A DNA stretch of 64,000 bases from Bacteroidota bacterium (GCA_023428755.1 JAEYWX010000025.1:62001-126000); one strand, 5' to 3'. Positions 49,064 through 58,242 are shown, counted from the stretch's first letter. Notes: generated from the sequence alone by a model not told the origin. Program-made: numbers and translations.

Positions 49064-49465
49064 ATGGCAACTGTTCACAAGTTTGAAGAATTAGAAATTT
49101 GGCAACTTGCAAAAGGCCTCTATGAGATCATCTCTCCGTTATCGGACAAACTAAAGAAGAATAAAGACTTTCGATTTGCCGAACAAATAAAATCGTCGTC
49201 AGGGTCAATCATGGATAATATTGGTGAAGGATTTGAACGAAGCAGTCGTTTAGAATTCATTAATTCCCTTGGTATTTGTAAGGGTGAAGCAGGTGAGTTA
49301 AAATCACAACTTCACCGATTGCTGATTGATTTGTATATATCTGAGAAAGAGTTTCAAGAACTTTACAAAAAAGCTGATACCTTGTGTGCAAAAATTGCAG
49401 CTTTTATGAATTACTTAAATACAACCCCACATAAAGGCTTAAAATTTAAAGACAGACAGAAGTGA
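49064..49465 (+). CDS. Four-helix bundle protein (S23 / Avd-like), second copy
   Basis: The 133-residue helical product follows the family closely: HKFEELEIWQLAKGLYEIIS, RFAEQIKSSSGSIMDNIGEG, EFINSLGICKGEAGELKSQL, then a final LYKKADTLCAKIAAFMNYL helix. It is only distantly similar to the copy at 4641-4997, so it is not a recent duplicate. It interrupts the space between the efflux operon and purE, overlaps the purE start by 4 bases, and is bracketed by inverted low-complexity repeats. Confidence 0.9.
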   Translation: MATVHKFEELEIWQLAKGLYEIISPLSDKLKKNKDFRFAEQIKSSSGSIMDNIGEGFERSSRLEFINSLGICKGEAGELKSQLHRLLIDLYISEKEFQELYKKADTLCAKIAAFMNYLNTTPHKGLKFKDRQK

Positions 49466-50007
49466 AAGAACAAGAAACAACAAACAAAAAACAAGAAACA
49501 GTATTGGTTGGTATTATCATGGGCAGTGACAGCGACTTACCTGTTATGCAACCTGCCGCAGACATCCTGAAAGAATTTGGTATCGAGTATGAATTAACGG
49601 TTGTATCTGCCCATCGCACACCCCTTCGCATGGTGGAGTATGCACAAACAGCAAAAGCAAGAGGATTGAAAGTGATTATTGCAGGCGCAGGTGGTGCAGC
49701 TCATTTACCGGGTATGGTAGCGAGTGTTACTACATTACCAGTGATCGGCGTACCCGTAAAATCATCCAACTCCATTGATGGTTGGGATTCGGTACTTTCA
49801 ATTCTGCAAATGCCCAACGGTGTACCTGTTGCAACGGTAGCATTGAATGCTGCAAAAAATGCAGGTATTCTTGCAGCAGAAATTATTGGAACATTTGATG
49901 AAACGATTGCTACAAAAATTGCAACGTACAAATCAACGATGAATGATGAAGTACTGGCAAAAGTTGAAAAACTAAAGCAACAGGGCTGGGAAAATAAATT
50001 TGACTAA
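49462..50007 (+). CDS. purE: N5-carboxyaminoimidazole ribonucleotide mutase
   Basis: Converts N5-CAIR to CAIR, the step after PurK. A GTG start at 49462 overlaps the four-helix-bundle stop (GTGA). The first ~14 residues (KEQETTNKKQET) are repeat-encoded; the enzyme proper begins VLVGIIMGSDSDLPVM and has VSAHRTPLRMVEYA (catalytic His), IAGAGGAAHLPGMVAS, GVPVKSSNSIDGWDS and SILQMPNGVPVATVAL. Class I PurE, 181 residues. The repeat-derived start suggests that the native start was replaced by the cassette insertion (inference). Confidence 0.94.
   Translation: MKEQETTNKKQETVLVGIIMGSDSDLPVMQPAADILKEFGIEYELTVVSAHRTPLRMVEYAQTAKARGLKVIIAGAGGAAHLPGMVASVTTLPVIGVPVKSSNSIDGWDSVLSILQMPNGVPVATVALNAAKNAGILAAEIIGTFDETIATKIATYKSTMNDEVLAKVEKLKQQGWENKFD
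49468..49501. repeat. AAGAAACAA-type repeat, right flank of the second four-helix-bundle gene
   Basis: Low-complexity GAACAAGAAACAACAAACAA and the bases after it are the inverse of 48984-49016 and form the 5' coding part of purE. Confidence 0.65.
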
Positions 50008-50038
50008 ATTCTTTCATTCCTTATCATAAAAAGCTCCC

Positions 50039-50854
50039 ATGAAACAACAATTACGTTTGATTGCATCCGTATTTCTGATGAGTATGCTTTTCAGCTCATG
50101 TACACTATTTCGTTTTGCGTATTCTCCCACTATTCAAAACATACCTGCCTTTAAAGAAAAAAATGAATCCCGCATTAATGCTTCAGTTGCAAGTACAGCA
50201 GTAGGTACAGAAAACAGTTATGCATTACAGGCAGCCTACGCCGTTACTGATCACTTTGCTCTAACAGCAGCCTGGAACGGATCATTACGCAGTCAGGACG
50301 AACTAACCACCAGCACCAACAGTTCTACAAACACTGAAATTGTAAAATACAATCGCCGTTCGGCAGAATTTGGTGCGGGTGTATTTTATCCGCTTACAAA
50401 AGATAAAAAAGTATTTTTTGAATTCTATGGAGGCTATGGGTTTGGCTCCAATGATATTTCTGATAATATGGCCACCAACAGTGGCCCAACCGGATTTCAT
50501 AACAGCAAAACCAACCGGTTTTATTTTCAACCATCGTTCAGTTTTCATCCAGTCAGCAATTTTACAATTACTCCCGTATTGCGGTTTACATCCATAGGTT
50601 ACAGCAATATTTCCACCAATTACGACAACAACGAATTACAATCGTACCAATTACTGGATATTCAACAGAAGCGTTTGTTTTTTATAGAACCTGCGTTAAT
50701 AACCAGTCTTGGATTTGATAGTGCACCGTGGTTTCGCATTCAGGCACAAATGAATGTATCCTTACTTTCGGGAAGCAGCAATACATACTACCGCAATAAT
50801 TATTTCAGCGTAGGATTTCAATTTGATCCGGTAAAAGCATTTGCAAAAAAGTAG
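50039..50854 (+). CDS. Outer membrane beta-barrel lipoprotein, hypothetical
   Basis: A lipoprotein signal (IASVFLMSMLFSSCTLF) precedes about 250 residues of alternating polar/hydrophobic strands: SYALQAAYAVTDHFALTAAW, RSAEFGAGVFYPLTKDKKVF, FFEFYGGYGFGSNDIS, ending YFSVGFQFDPVKAF. This is the layout of small Bacteroidota outer-membrane beta-barrel proteins. No specific family recognised. It follows purE with a 31-base gap and converges on bshC. Confidence 0.75.
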   Translation: MKQQLRLIASVFLMSMLFSSCTLFRFAYSPTIQNIPAFKEKNESRINASVASTAVGTENSYALQAAYAVTDHFALTAAWNGSLRSQDELTTSTNSSTNTEIVKYNRRSAEFGAGVFYPLTKDKKVFFEFYGGYGFGSNDISDNMATNSGPTGFHNSKTNRFYFQPSFSFHPVSNFTITPVLRFTSIGYSNISTNYDNNELQSYQLLDIQQKRLFFIEPALITSLGFDSAPWFRIQAQMNVSLLSGSSNTYYRNNYFSVGFQFDPVKAFAKK

Positions 50855-50857
50855 AAG

Positions 50858-52456
50858 CTAAATCGACAGTACTACAAACTCCTGCTCCAATGAAAGAGAG
50901 TGTTGATACAATGCATCGATGATGGCCTTGCCTTCTTTTGCATAAAAATTTAAAAAACTTTCTTTCCGTTCCTGTAATCCGTTGCCTGGAAAGAGTTGTT
51001 GTTTGATGGTTTGTATCTGCCGTTGCTGATCAGCATACTTTCGTTTTTCGGCACGCAGTAATTTCTTTTCCAGCTCCTGCAACCGATGCAACGCTTTTGT
51101 TTTTAATGCTTCCACATGCTGGGTTAAAGTGGTATCTACAACAGCCGCCTTTTGTTTGAGCAGATCGTAAAATGTTTCTGCCTCAGTAAAACTTCCGTTC
51201 AGTTTAACAGGGTTTGCAGTAATACGGTGAACAAACCTGTTGAGCAGTTCATCTTCGGTTAAAAAGAAATCACCTGCCGTAAACCCAAGTTTCTCAATTT
51301 TAGCAAGCCATTGTTTTTCTGTTACAAGAAATGAATTCCGCAACAGCAATACGGGATAAGGAACTTTGTGATGGGCAAATACATTTTTCAATTCTAACCA
51401 ATAAGCCAGTTCTCCTCCTCCACCAATAAAGGCGATGTTGGGCAGAATTGTATCCTGGTACAAACCACGTAGAATTACATTCGGGCTGAAACGCTCGGGA
51501 TGTTCGTGCAGCTCCTTCAGGATTTCATCTTTCGTAAACTTAATGGTGGTATTGGCTACTGCAAATCCATCACCATCTGCTTCAATGCGTTCACGCAGGT
51601 CTTCATCAAAATAAAATAAGTTGATTTCTCTTCCACCAGCCTGTACTTTGTATTGTTGCTGTTCAAGTGCAGCAATCGTTTGCGATACAAGTTTCGAAGA
51701 AGACCGGTTAAGCAATTCATCTTCAAAAACAGGAATCATTTGTTCCTTCAGTTCGTTTGCATCTGCATTGATAACGATCAAACCAAAACGTTCAAACAGA
51801 AAATGTACAAAGGCGAGGGTGGCATCCTGTATGCTTGTCTTTTCTTTGTAGGAAGCCAGCAACGCATCCACAATTTCTTTTCCATGTGGTTCCACCAATA
51901 GCTGTCCGCTGATGGCATGAATGAGCTGGGTGATATTTTTATCGATCACCATTCTTCCAAACGCACCATTTTGCTGTGTGGCCCATTGGTATTTAACGCC
52001 ATTCACGGTTGCATAACTCAACTCTTCAAAGTCTGCATCTTCACTACCCATGTAATACACAGGTACAAAATCGTATTGCGTTAATTCCTGCTTCAACGTA
52101 TCTGCCAGTTTAATGGCATGCAGAATTTTATAAATAAAGTATAACGGACCTGTAAATAAATTGGGCTGATGTGCCGTGGTAATGGTAAATGTATTTTCCT
52201 GCAACAACAGATCAATATTACGATTCACTGCAGCCGATTCGCTTACTGCACTATACTGTTGCTTGAGATGATTAACCAAAACTGTACGGTTGGTTGCAAA
52301 CGCCGAACGCTCTGCAATGGCATGCTTGATACCTTCCAGGTTTGGACGATGTTTATAAAACGGTTTTAATGCCGCAGCACCATCCAGGTAATCCAATACA
52401 ATACTTGAAAAAGCAGCCGTTTTACGGTAAGCGATCCGTTGCGATGTACAGTCCAT
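50858..52456 (-). CDS. bshC: Bacillithiol biosynthesis cysteine-adding enzyme BshC
   Basis: BshC ligates cysteine to glucosaminyl-malate in the last step of bacillithiol synthesis. I start at 52456 (MDCTSQRIAYRKTAAFSS), giving 532 residues; 20 upstream codons lack homology character. Signatures: TITTAHQPNLFTGPLYFIYK, VPVYYMGSEDADFEE, NVILRGLYQDTILPNIAFIG and GGGELAYWLELKNVF, followed by a long C-terminal coiled coil (RLQELEKKLLRAEKRKYADQ). bshA and bshB are not nearby. It is at the 3' end of the minus-strand block after the SMP-30-like gene. Confidence 0.93.
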   Translation of the reverse strand: MDCTSQRIAYRKTAAFSSIVLDYLDGAAALKPFYKHRPNLEGIKHAIAERSAFATNRTVLVNHLKQQYSAVSESAAVNRNIDLLLQENTFTITTAHQPNLFTGPLYFIYKILHAIKLADTLKQELTQYDFVPVYYMGSEDADFEELSYATVNGVKYQWATQQNGAFGRMVIDKNITQLIHAISGQLLVEPHGKEIVDALLASYKEKTSIQDATLAFVHFLFERFGLIVINADANELKEQMIPVFEDELLNRSSSKLVSQTIAALEQQQYKVQAGGREINLFYFDEDLRERIEADGDGFAVANTTIKFTKDEILKELHEHPERFSPNVILRGLYQDTILPNIAFIGGGGELAYWLELKNVFAHHKVPYPVLLLRNSFLVTEKQWLAKIEKLGFTAGDFFLTEDELLNRFVHRITANPVKLNGSFTEAETFYDLLKQKAAVVDTTLTQHVEALKTKALHRLQELEKKLLRAEKRKYADQQRQIQTIKQQLFPGNGLQERKESFLNFYAKEGKAIIDALYQHSLSLEQEFVVLSI

Positions 52457-52522
52457 ACGTTTTGTAAAATTAGGAACATCCGAACGGTTACCAACAACCG
52501 CCCGACAAGTTTTCACATTCCT

Positions 52523-53353
52523 TTATTGAAGCTCATAAGCCACTACCGTATTTCGCCAGAAAGTGGGAACGTAAACGATGCGTTTCGCAGCATCGTAGCC
52601 AATATCGGCGGAGTTGATCTTTTGTGGCCTGCCATCGAGAAGCACCTGCTTGGTTCCGTCAGCATTTACATAATACACTACACCTCCCCAGGTAGAAACG
52701 AGGAAATCGCCGCCACTTACATTTTCAATACCATCCGTACCACCTTCCATTCCTTCTGCAAGTTTGGTGAGTGAGCCGTCTTTTTCCATGCGATACATAC
52801 TACCTGCATCCAACACATATAAACTACCCTTGTGTTTCAATATACCATTTGGTCCTTTTAGTTTTGAACTGTCGAGCAAGAGTGATGCTTTACTATCTTT
52901 TACTTCGTACACACGTCTCGCACGTGAGTCGGTTACATACACCGTCCCATTTTCATCGGCCGACACATCATTCAATCCGCCGGCTCCTTCAACTGCTATC
53001 CGTTCAACCACCGCTCCCGTAGTGATATCGATCACCACCAATTCGGTAAGATCAGCAACATATAATTTGTTTTTGTGCAAACCCATTCCTTTGGGAGCTT
53101 GTAAACCACTCACCCAATCCACCGCAATGATCTTTCCATTCAATCCAACTTTTCCTATGGAACCTTTACCATCACGCTCCCACGGTTGCCCATCAATATT
53201 TGTTACGTACAAAACATTGTTCTTTCCATCGAACAAAACAGATTCAGGAACTTTTAACGTAGTATCTGTTTCCCACAATTTTACGAGTAGATGTTGTGCC
53301 GTTGCAGTAAACAAAATGACTGTGAACCAAAGAAATAATGCAAGCTTTTTCAT
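52523..53353 (-). CDS. Exported SMP-30/gluconolactonase-like beta-propeller protein
   Basis: The start MKKLALFLWFTVILFTATAQ (53353) is a signal peptide. The mature ~255 residues form a propeller with repeated blades: VPESVLFDGKNNVLYVTNID, APKGMGLHKNKLYVADL, GLNDVSADENGTVYVTDSRA, GPNGILKHKGSLYVLD. Glu of PESV, Asn of GLNDVS and Asp of the GIEN region fit the metal site of the SMP-30 family. Substrate unknown. It follows the hydroxyproline genes on the same strand (about 37-base gap) and may be co-transcribed. Confidence 0.82.
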   Translation of the reverse strand: MKKLALFLWFTVILFTATAQHLLVKLWETDTTLKVPESVLFDGKNNVLYVTNIDGQPWERDGKGSIGKVGLNGKIIAVDWVSGLQAPKGMGLHKNKLYVADLTELVVIDITTGAVVERIAVEGAGGLNDVSADENGTVYVTDSRARRVYEVKDSKASLLLDSSKLKGPNGILKHKGSLYVLDAGSMYRMEKDGSLTKLAEGMEGGTDGIENVSGGDFLVSTWGGVVYYVNADGTKQVLLDGRPQKINSADIGYDAAKRIVYVPTFWRNTVVAYELQ

Positions 53354-53389
53354 GTAGATCAATTTTCCGTTTGAAAAGTAAACAGCAAA

Positions 53390-54634
53390 TTACGAAAATC
53401 GTTCAGGATCGTACGGCTTTATATCCACACTGGGCTTTTCGCCGTTTGCAATCTCAGCCACAAGCTTACCTGTTCCTGCACCAACACTTAACCCGATCAT
53501 TGCATGACCGGTTGCAATGATCGCATTCGATTTTATTTTGCCGATATAAGGCAAGCCATCTGCCGAACAGGGACGATAGCCATACCAGATATTTTCTTTT
53601 GCCGGCATGGGTATTTTAAACTGCGGAACAAACCGTTCAACTGCATTCAAAATACCTTCTACCCGCTTATAACGTGGAGGCGTTTTGGTTGAAGTGATTT
53701 CCATAGTACCACCAAAGCGAATCTTATTTCCATCCATTGGTGTAATGGCAACACGACCTTCCTGCAATACTGCAGGATGATTAAATGTAAACGGCGAATC
53801 TTCCAATGTAACGGAATAACCACGGCCGGGCATAAGTGGTAAATTCAATCCGGCCATTGCTGCAATTTCTCTCGACCAGGAACCTGTTGCGATTACCACC
53901 ACATCGGCATCGTATGTTTGCTTGGCTGTTTTTACTGCAGCGATTCGCTCTCCGCTTTTTACAAAACCATTTACTTCTTCATGCGGAATTAACTGCACAC
54001 CTTTTTGCTGAAGGATGTTGATGAGGCCCTTCATCAATTTCTGCGGATAAAGATGTGCATCGCATTTAAAATACAAAGCACCACGAATATTGAGTTCAAC
54101 CTGTGGCTCCATGGCCTGCACTTCTTCTTTGGATAACATCACTGCTTCCAGTCCAAGCTTTGTGGCATCCGCTGCCGTGTGGTGCGCATGTTTCTCGTTT
54201 GATTCTGTCTGAAACATTTCCAGCAAGCCTTTCTTTTCATAAGCGAAATCAAAACCGGGAACCTTGGCCCACTCTTCGTACAAATGTTGACTCAGCAGTG
54301 CAATGTCACGGAGAGGTATAGCCGATTCTGCAACATGTTTTGCAGTAGCGCTCTTCACGAATTTCAATCCCCACGAAATAAGTGCTGCGTTTAATCGAGG
54401 TTCTACATAAAACGGACTTCTTGAATTCCACATCCATTTCAAACCCTGTTTTACAATGCCCGGTGTTGCCAACGGAATAAAATGACTGGGACACACATAA
54501 CCTGCATTGCCATACGAACAGTTATTGGAAAAATCATCTTTGTCCAACACTGTTACATCCCACCCGCTTTGCTGCAGATAGTAAGCCGAACTTAAACCAA
54601 TAATACCACCGCCGATTACAATTGCGTTGCCCAT
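53390..54634 (-). CDS. FAD-dependent D-amino acid dehydrogenase, probable D-hydroxyproline dehydrogenase
   Basis: 414 residues of the DAO/DadA family: AIVIGGGIIGLSSAYYLQQS (dinucleotide-binding motif at residue 4), VIATGSWSREIAAM, LPLMPGRGYSVTLED, and a C-terminal YGYRPCSADGLPYIGK plus ATGHAMIGLSVGAGTGKLV. Alone it would be called DadA-like. In this operon, next to hydroxyproline epimerase, it should oxidise cis-4-hydroxy-D-proline to pyrroline-4-hydroxy-2-carboxylate (context inference). It lies 12 bases downstream of the epimerase gene. Confidence 0.88.
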   Translation of the reverse strand: MGNAIVIGGGIIGLSSAYYLQQSGWDVTVLDKDDFSNNCSYGNAGYVCPSHFIPLATPGIVKQGLKWMWNSRSPFYVEPRLNAALISWGLKFVKSATAKHVAESAIPLRDIALLSQHLYEEWAKVPGFDFAYEKKGLLEMFQTESNEKHAHHTAADATKLGLEAVMLSKEEVQAMEPQVELNIRGALYFKCDAHLYPQKLMKGLINILQQKGVQLIPHEEVNGFVKSGERIAAVKTAKQTYDADVVVIATGSWSREIAAMAGLNLPLMPGRGYSVTLEDSPFTFNHPAVLQEGRVAITPMDGNKIRFGGTMEITSTKTPPRYKRVEGILNAVERFVPQFKIPMPAKENIWYGYRPCSADGLPYIGKIKSNAIIATGHAMIGLSVGAGTGKLVAEIANGEKPSVDIKPYDPERFS

Positions 54635-54646
54635 TTTAAAAAATAT

Positions 54647-55747
54647 TTAAATCACCTGGAACCCATACGCATACGGATCATCCTCCTTATCAATACTGAT
54701 CGTATTATAACCATAGATCTTCGCCCAGCCTTCAATACCCGGTCTAATGGCTTTGATGCCGTTTACTTCCAGTTCTTCTTCTATTGTACCAATGAACTTA
54801 CTGCCAATAATGCTTTCGTGAATGAATTGATCACCTTTCTTCAACTTCCCTTTTGCATACCATTGCGCCATACGTGCAGATGTACCCGTACCACACGGAC
54901 TACGATCAATAGCTTTATCGCCATAGAACACCGCATTGCGTGCAGTTGATGTTGGATCTATCACAGCACCCGTCCATAAAATATGACTGCATCCATTGAT
55001 CGTCGCATCCTGCGGATGAACGAATGTATATTTTGCATTAATGTTTTTTCTTAGTTCTCTTGCCCATGCAATTAATTTATCTGCTGCATAATGTTCCAAA
55101 CCTTTGAAATTTTTCTGCACATCAACAATGGCATAAAAATTTCCACCGTACGAAACATCAACCACCAACTCACCTAACTCAGGACATTCAACGGTTAATT
55201 CGGTTGAGTGCAAATAGGCAGGAACGTTTGTCAACTTCACGCTGGTAACCCTGAGCGCAGTCGAAGGGTTTGTTGCATCAGTGCTGAGCGCAGTCGAAGC
55301 ATGATGCGAAGTTTTATAATTTATCATCACAAGCCCCGCAGGCGCTTCCATCCTGATAACTCCCGGCGTTTTCGGAACAATCAATCCTTCTTCTACTGCA
55401 ATGGTAATGGTGCCAATCGTTCCATGTCCGCACATCGGCAAACATCCACTTGTTTCAATAAATAACACCGCTACATCATTCTGCGGATCATGCGGCGGAT
55501 ACAAAATACTTCCACTCATCATATCATGTCCACGTGGTTCAAACATGAGTCCTTTGCGAATCCAGTCATACTCTTTTAAAAAGTGTTGCCGTTTTTCACT
55601 CATGTTGTTTCCTTCCAGTGCAGGACCACCTTCTGCTACCAAACGCACAGGATTACCGCAGGTATGTGCATCCACACAATGAAACACCCAACCGCCGAAA
55701 CGATCGAGTGTGCTGTTAGGATATTTCTTAATGACAGGTTGATCCAT
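54647..55747 (-). CDS. 4-hydroxyproline 2-epimerase (proline racemase family) with repeat-derived insert
   Basis: Interconverts trans-4-hydroxy-L-proline and cis-4-hydroxy-D-proline by a two-cysteine mechanism. Motifs: HCVDAHTCGNPVRLVAEGG, GCLPMCGHGTIG (first catalytic Cys) and DRSPCGTGTSARMAQ (second Cys). Because the second position is Cys and not Thr, it is an epimerase rather than a dehydratase. About residues 149-168 (STALSTDATNPSTALRV) are encoded by two complete GAGCGCAGTCGA hairpin repeats, in frame, between conserved blocks. 366 residues against about 335 usual. Confidence 0.92.
   Translation of the reverse strand: MDQPVIKKYPNSTLDRFGGWVFHCVDAHTCGNPVRLVAEGGPALEGNNMSEKRQHFLKEYDWIRKGLMFEPRGHDMMSGSILYPPHDPQNDVAVLFIETSGCLPMCGHGTIGTITIAVEEGLIVPKTPGVIRMEAPAGLVMINYKTSHHASTALSTDATNPSTALRVTSVKLTNVPAYLHSTELTVECPELGELVVDVSYGGNFYAIVDVQKNFKGLEHYAADKLIAWARELRKNINAKYTFVHPQDATINGCSHILWTGAVIDPTSTARNAVFYGDKAIDRSPCGTGTSARMAQWYAKGKLKKGDQFIHESIIGSKFIGTIEEELEVNGIKAIRPGIEGWAKIYGYNTISIDKEDDPYAYGFQVI
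55247..55306. repeat. Two GAGCGCAGTCGA hairpins inside the epimerase gene
   Basis: Copy E: AACCCT (55247-55252) - core 55253-55264 - AGGGTT (55265-55270). Copy F: CATCA-g-TGCT (55276-55285) - core 55286-55297 - AGCA-TGATG (55298-55306), nine pairs with one bulge. The two sets of arms differ in sequence but each is self-complementary. Confidence 0.9.
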
Positions 55748-55763
55748 TCGTAATATTGAATAT

Positions 55764-57248
55764 TTAAATAGTTGCTTTGGTTAATTCATTATTAACTGTT
55801 CTTGTAATCCCCAACGGATTTTCATTTTTCAATTCATCGGGCAACAAACTGTTGCTCCAGTTTTGAAAAGCGATGGGCCTTGCAAAACGTTTAATACCAT
55901 CGGCACCAACACTGGTGAAGCGACTATCGGTTGTTGCAGGAAAAGGACCACCATGCTGCATACTCAAACAAACTTCTACTCCGGTTGGCACACTGTTGAG
56001 AATAAAACGGCCGCAGATGTTTTTTACTGCTTCAACCAGATCATCGTTTTGCAACAGTTCGTTGTCCGTTGCCATGAGTGTTGCGGTTAACTGTCCTTCG
56101 AGATGCTGTGCGACTGCCAGCATTTCTTCTTTGTTTGCACAACGGATGATGAGAGAATACGGACCAAACACTTCCTGGTGCAATACAGGGTTCTTTAAAA
56201 ATGCCTGTGCACTTACAGTGGCAACTGTTGGCAATCCTTCGTTTTCTTTTACTGCTGTTTCACTTTCTGCAACAAGATGCACATCATCCTGCAGCAATGC
56301 ATTGCCTTTTTTCTCTTTGTATGCACTTACAATACCTGCATGCAACATTGGTGCAGGTTGGATTTTTTGAATCGCTTTCCCTAAATCATGTGTAAAGGTT
56401 GTCAACGCTTCACTTTCGACACCAATGATAAGACCGGGATTAGTGCAAAACTGACCAATACCTAATGTAATAGAACCGGCATACATCGTTGCAATATCAG
56501 TAGCAGATGCAGCTAATTTCTCCGGCAATAAAAACACCGGATTCACACTGCCCATTTCTGCAAATACAGGAATCGGTTCTTTGCGTTCGTTGGCCCAATC
56601 GAATAATTGTTTACCTGCACCATACGAACCCGTAAAGCCAACTGCTTTTGTATGCGGATGCTGGATCAACGCTTTTCCCACTTCAATACTTTTTCCATAC
56701 ACATGTTGAAACACATCCTTTGGTAAATTTAGATAAGCGACTGCTTTGTGAACTGCATCTGCAACAATCTCCGATGTATGTTCATGCGCAGGATGTGCTT
56801 TTACAATTACCGGACAACCCGCTGCTAATGCACAAGCTGTATCGCCACCTGCTGTTGAATAGGCGAATGGAAAATTACTGGCACCATACACTACCACCGG
56901 ACCAAGCGGCACCAACATCTTTCGGATGTCTGGCTTTGGTGGAACTTTATCAGGAATCGCTGTATCAATTCTTGCTTCCAACCAATCGCCACGTTCGCAT
57001 GCATCGGCATAACTGTTCAATTGAAAAATTGTTCGTCCACGTTCGCCACGCAATCTTGCTTCAGGTAAATTAGTCTCCTGCATAGCCACTTCAATCAAAT
57101 GGTCGCCACAGCTTTCCAATTCCTTTGCAATTGCACGCATCAAGGCGGCTCTTTCTTTTAAACTTTTTTTGCGATAGACATGAAATGCATTCCATGCTTC
57201 CTGCATGCATGCATTAATTTCCTGTACTGAAGTATCAGAATAACTCAT
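55764..57248 (-). CDS. Aldehyde dehydrogenase, probable 2,5-dioxovalerate (alpha-ketoglutarate semialdehyde) dehydrogenase
   Basis: 494 residues of the NADP-type branch: PLGPVVVYGASNFPFAYSTA, GCPVIVKAHPAHEHTSEIVA, GFTGSYGAGKQLFDWANE, catalytic Glu in VFAEMGSVNPVFLLP and catalytic Cys in GIGQFCTNPGL. The GQFCTNPGL wording and operon position indicate the last step of hydroxyproline breakdown, oxidation of alpha-ketoglutarate semialdehyde to alpha-ketoglutarate. Located between the deaminase-type DapA homologue and the epimerase gene with gaps of about 16 bases. Confidence 0.92.
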   Translation of the reverse strand: MSYSDTSVQEINACMQEAWNAFHVYRKKSLKERAALMRAIAKELESCGDHLIEVAMQETNLPEARLRGERGRTIFQLNSYADACERGDWLEARIDTAIPDKVPPKPDIRKMLVPLGPVVVYGASNFPFAYSTAGGDTACALAAGCPVIVKAHPAHEHTSEIVADAVHKAVAYLNLPKDVFQHVYGKSIEVGKALIQHPHTKAVGFTGSYGAGKQLFDWANERKEPIPVFAEMGSVNPVFLLPEKLAASATDIATMYAGSITLGIGQFCTNPGLIIGVESEALTTFTHDLGKAIQKIQPAPMLHAGIVSAYKEKKGNALLQDDVHLVAESETAVKENEGLPTVATVSAQAFLKNPVLHQEVFGPYSLIIRCANKEEMLAVAQHLEGQLTATLMATDNELLQNDDLVEAVKNICGRFILNSVPTGVEVCLSMQHGGPFPATTDSRFTSVGADGIKRFARPIAFQNWSNSLLPDELKNENPLGITRTVNNELTKATI

Positions 57249-57265
57249 TGTTCGTTTTTAGTTGT

Positions 57266-58162
57266 TTACAAAACCGGTCGTGCAGCGATACCATCGTTAA
57301 TGATCTTCAAAATACGAGTTCGCTCACTACCCTGTAAAGTTAAACGAGGACCACGAACATATTCACTTCCGATGCCTGTTTGTGTAGCAGCCAATTTAAT
57401 ATACTGCACCAGCTTCGGATGAATATCGAGTTCGAGCAAAGGCATGAACCAACGATAGATTTTTGCAGCTTCTGCAATTTTGCCTTCTTTCACCAGGTTG
57501 TAAATTGTTACTGTTTCTTTCGGAAACGCACAAACCAATCCTGCTACCCAACCATCGGCACCCAAACATAATTCTTCCATTGCCAGCGTATCTACACCGC
57601 AAAGAATTTTTAAACGGCCGCCAAAGCGATTGATGAGACGAGTTACATTGGTTACATCTCTTGTGCTTTCTTTTACAGCAGTGATATTGCTGCACTCGAT
57701 CAGCTCTTCAAACATATCGAGCGTAACATCAATTTTATAATCAACCGGGTTGTTGTAGATCATGATCGGCAAGTCGGTTGACTTGGCAATGGTTTTAAAG
57801 TATTCCACTGTTTCTCTGTCATCACTCTTATAACGCATCGGCGGTAATAACATCAATCCAGCTGCACCCCATGCTTTGGCATTGGCTGCCTGCTGCACAG
57901 CATCCTTTGTTGTACTCTCGGCAATATTCATGATCACCGGAATTTTTCCGTTGAGATACTTGATCGCATGTTTAATCAATATTTCTTTTTCTGCTGCAGT
58001 GATGGTACTGGCTTCACCCAATGAACCACCAATGATCACGCCATGCACACCGGCATCCAGTTGTGCCTGTAAGTTTTTTTCAAACATCGGCAAATCAATT
58101 TCCTCGTTCGCAGTAAACGGTGTAAGCAAAGCGGGGAACACCCCTTTCCATTCAAATGACAT
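57266..58162 (-). CDS. DapA/NAL-family lyase, probable 1-pyrroline-4-hydroxy-2-carboxylate deaminase
   Basis: The start at 58162 (MSFEWKGVFPALLTPF) gives 298 residues; 15 more codons are open upstream but lie in the promoter. A TIM-barrel class I aldolase: IIGGSLGEASTITAAEKEIL, YNNPVDYKIDVTL (Tyr of the triad) and ITAVKESTRDVTN (Schiff-base Lys). GSLGEA replaces the GTTGE of true dihydrodipicolinate synthase, as in hydroxyproline-pathway members. It would deaminate the pyrroline intermediate to alpha-ketoglutarate semialdehyde. First gene of the operon. Confidence 0.9.
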   Translation of the reverse strand: MSFEWKGVFPALLTPFTANEEIDLPMFEKNLQAQLDAGVHGVIIGGSLGEASTITAAEKEILIKHAIKYLNGKIPVIMNIAESTTKDAVQQAANAKAWGAAGLMLLPPMRYKSDDRETVEYFKTIAKSTDLPIMIYNNPVDYKIDVTLDMFEELIECSNITAVKESTRDVTNVTRLINRFGGRLKILCGVDTLAMEELCLGADGWVAGLVCAFPKETVTIYNLVKEGKIAEAAKIYRWFMPLLELDIHPKLVQYIKLAATQTGIGSEYVRGPRLTLQGSERTRILKIINDGIAARPVL

Positions 58163-58178
58163 AGTATAAAATTTTAAC

Positions 58179-58207
58179 CGAAAGTAAACGATGCGGCAAA
58201 CAAACAA
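58179..58207 (-). promoter_or_regulatory. Promoter of the hydroxyproline operon
   Basis: Minus strand TTG (58207-58205), 18-base spacer, TACTTTCG (58186-58179), one mismatch to TAnnTTTG. About 17 bases before the first ATG. Confidence 0.6.
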
Positions 58208-58242
58208 AAGGCCGTTCTTAGCGAATAGTTTACCGATTTTAA

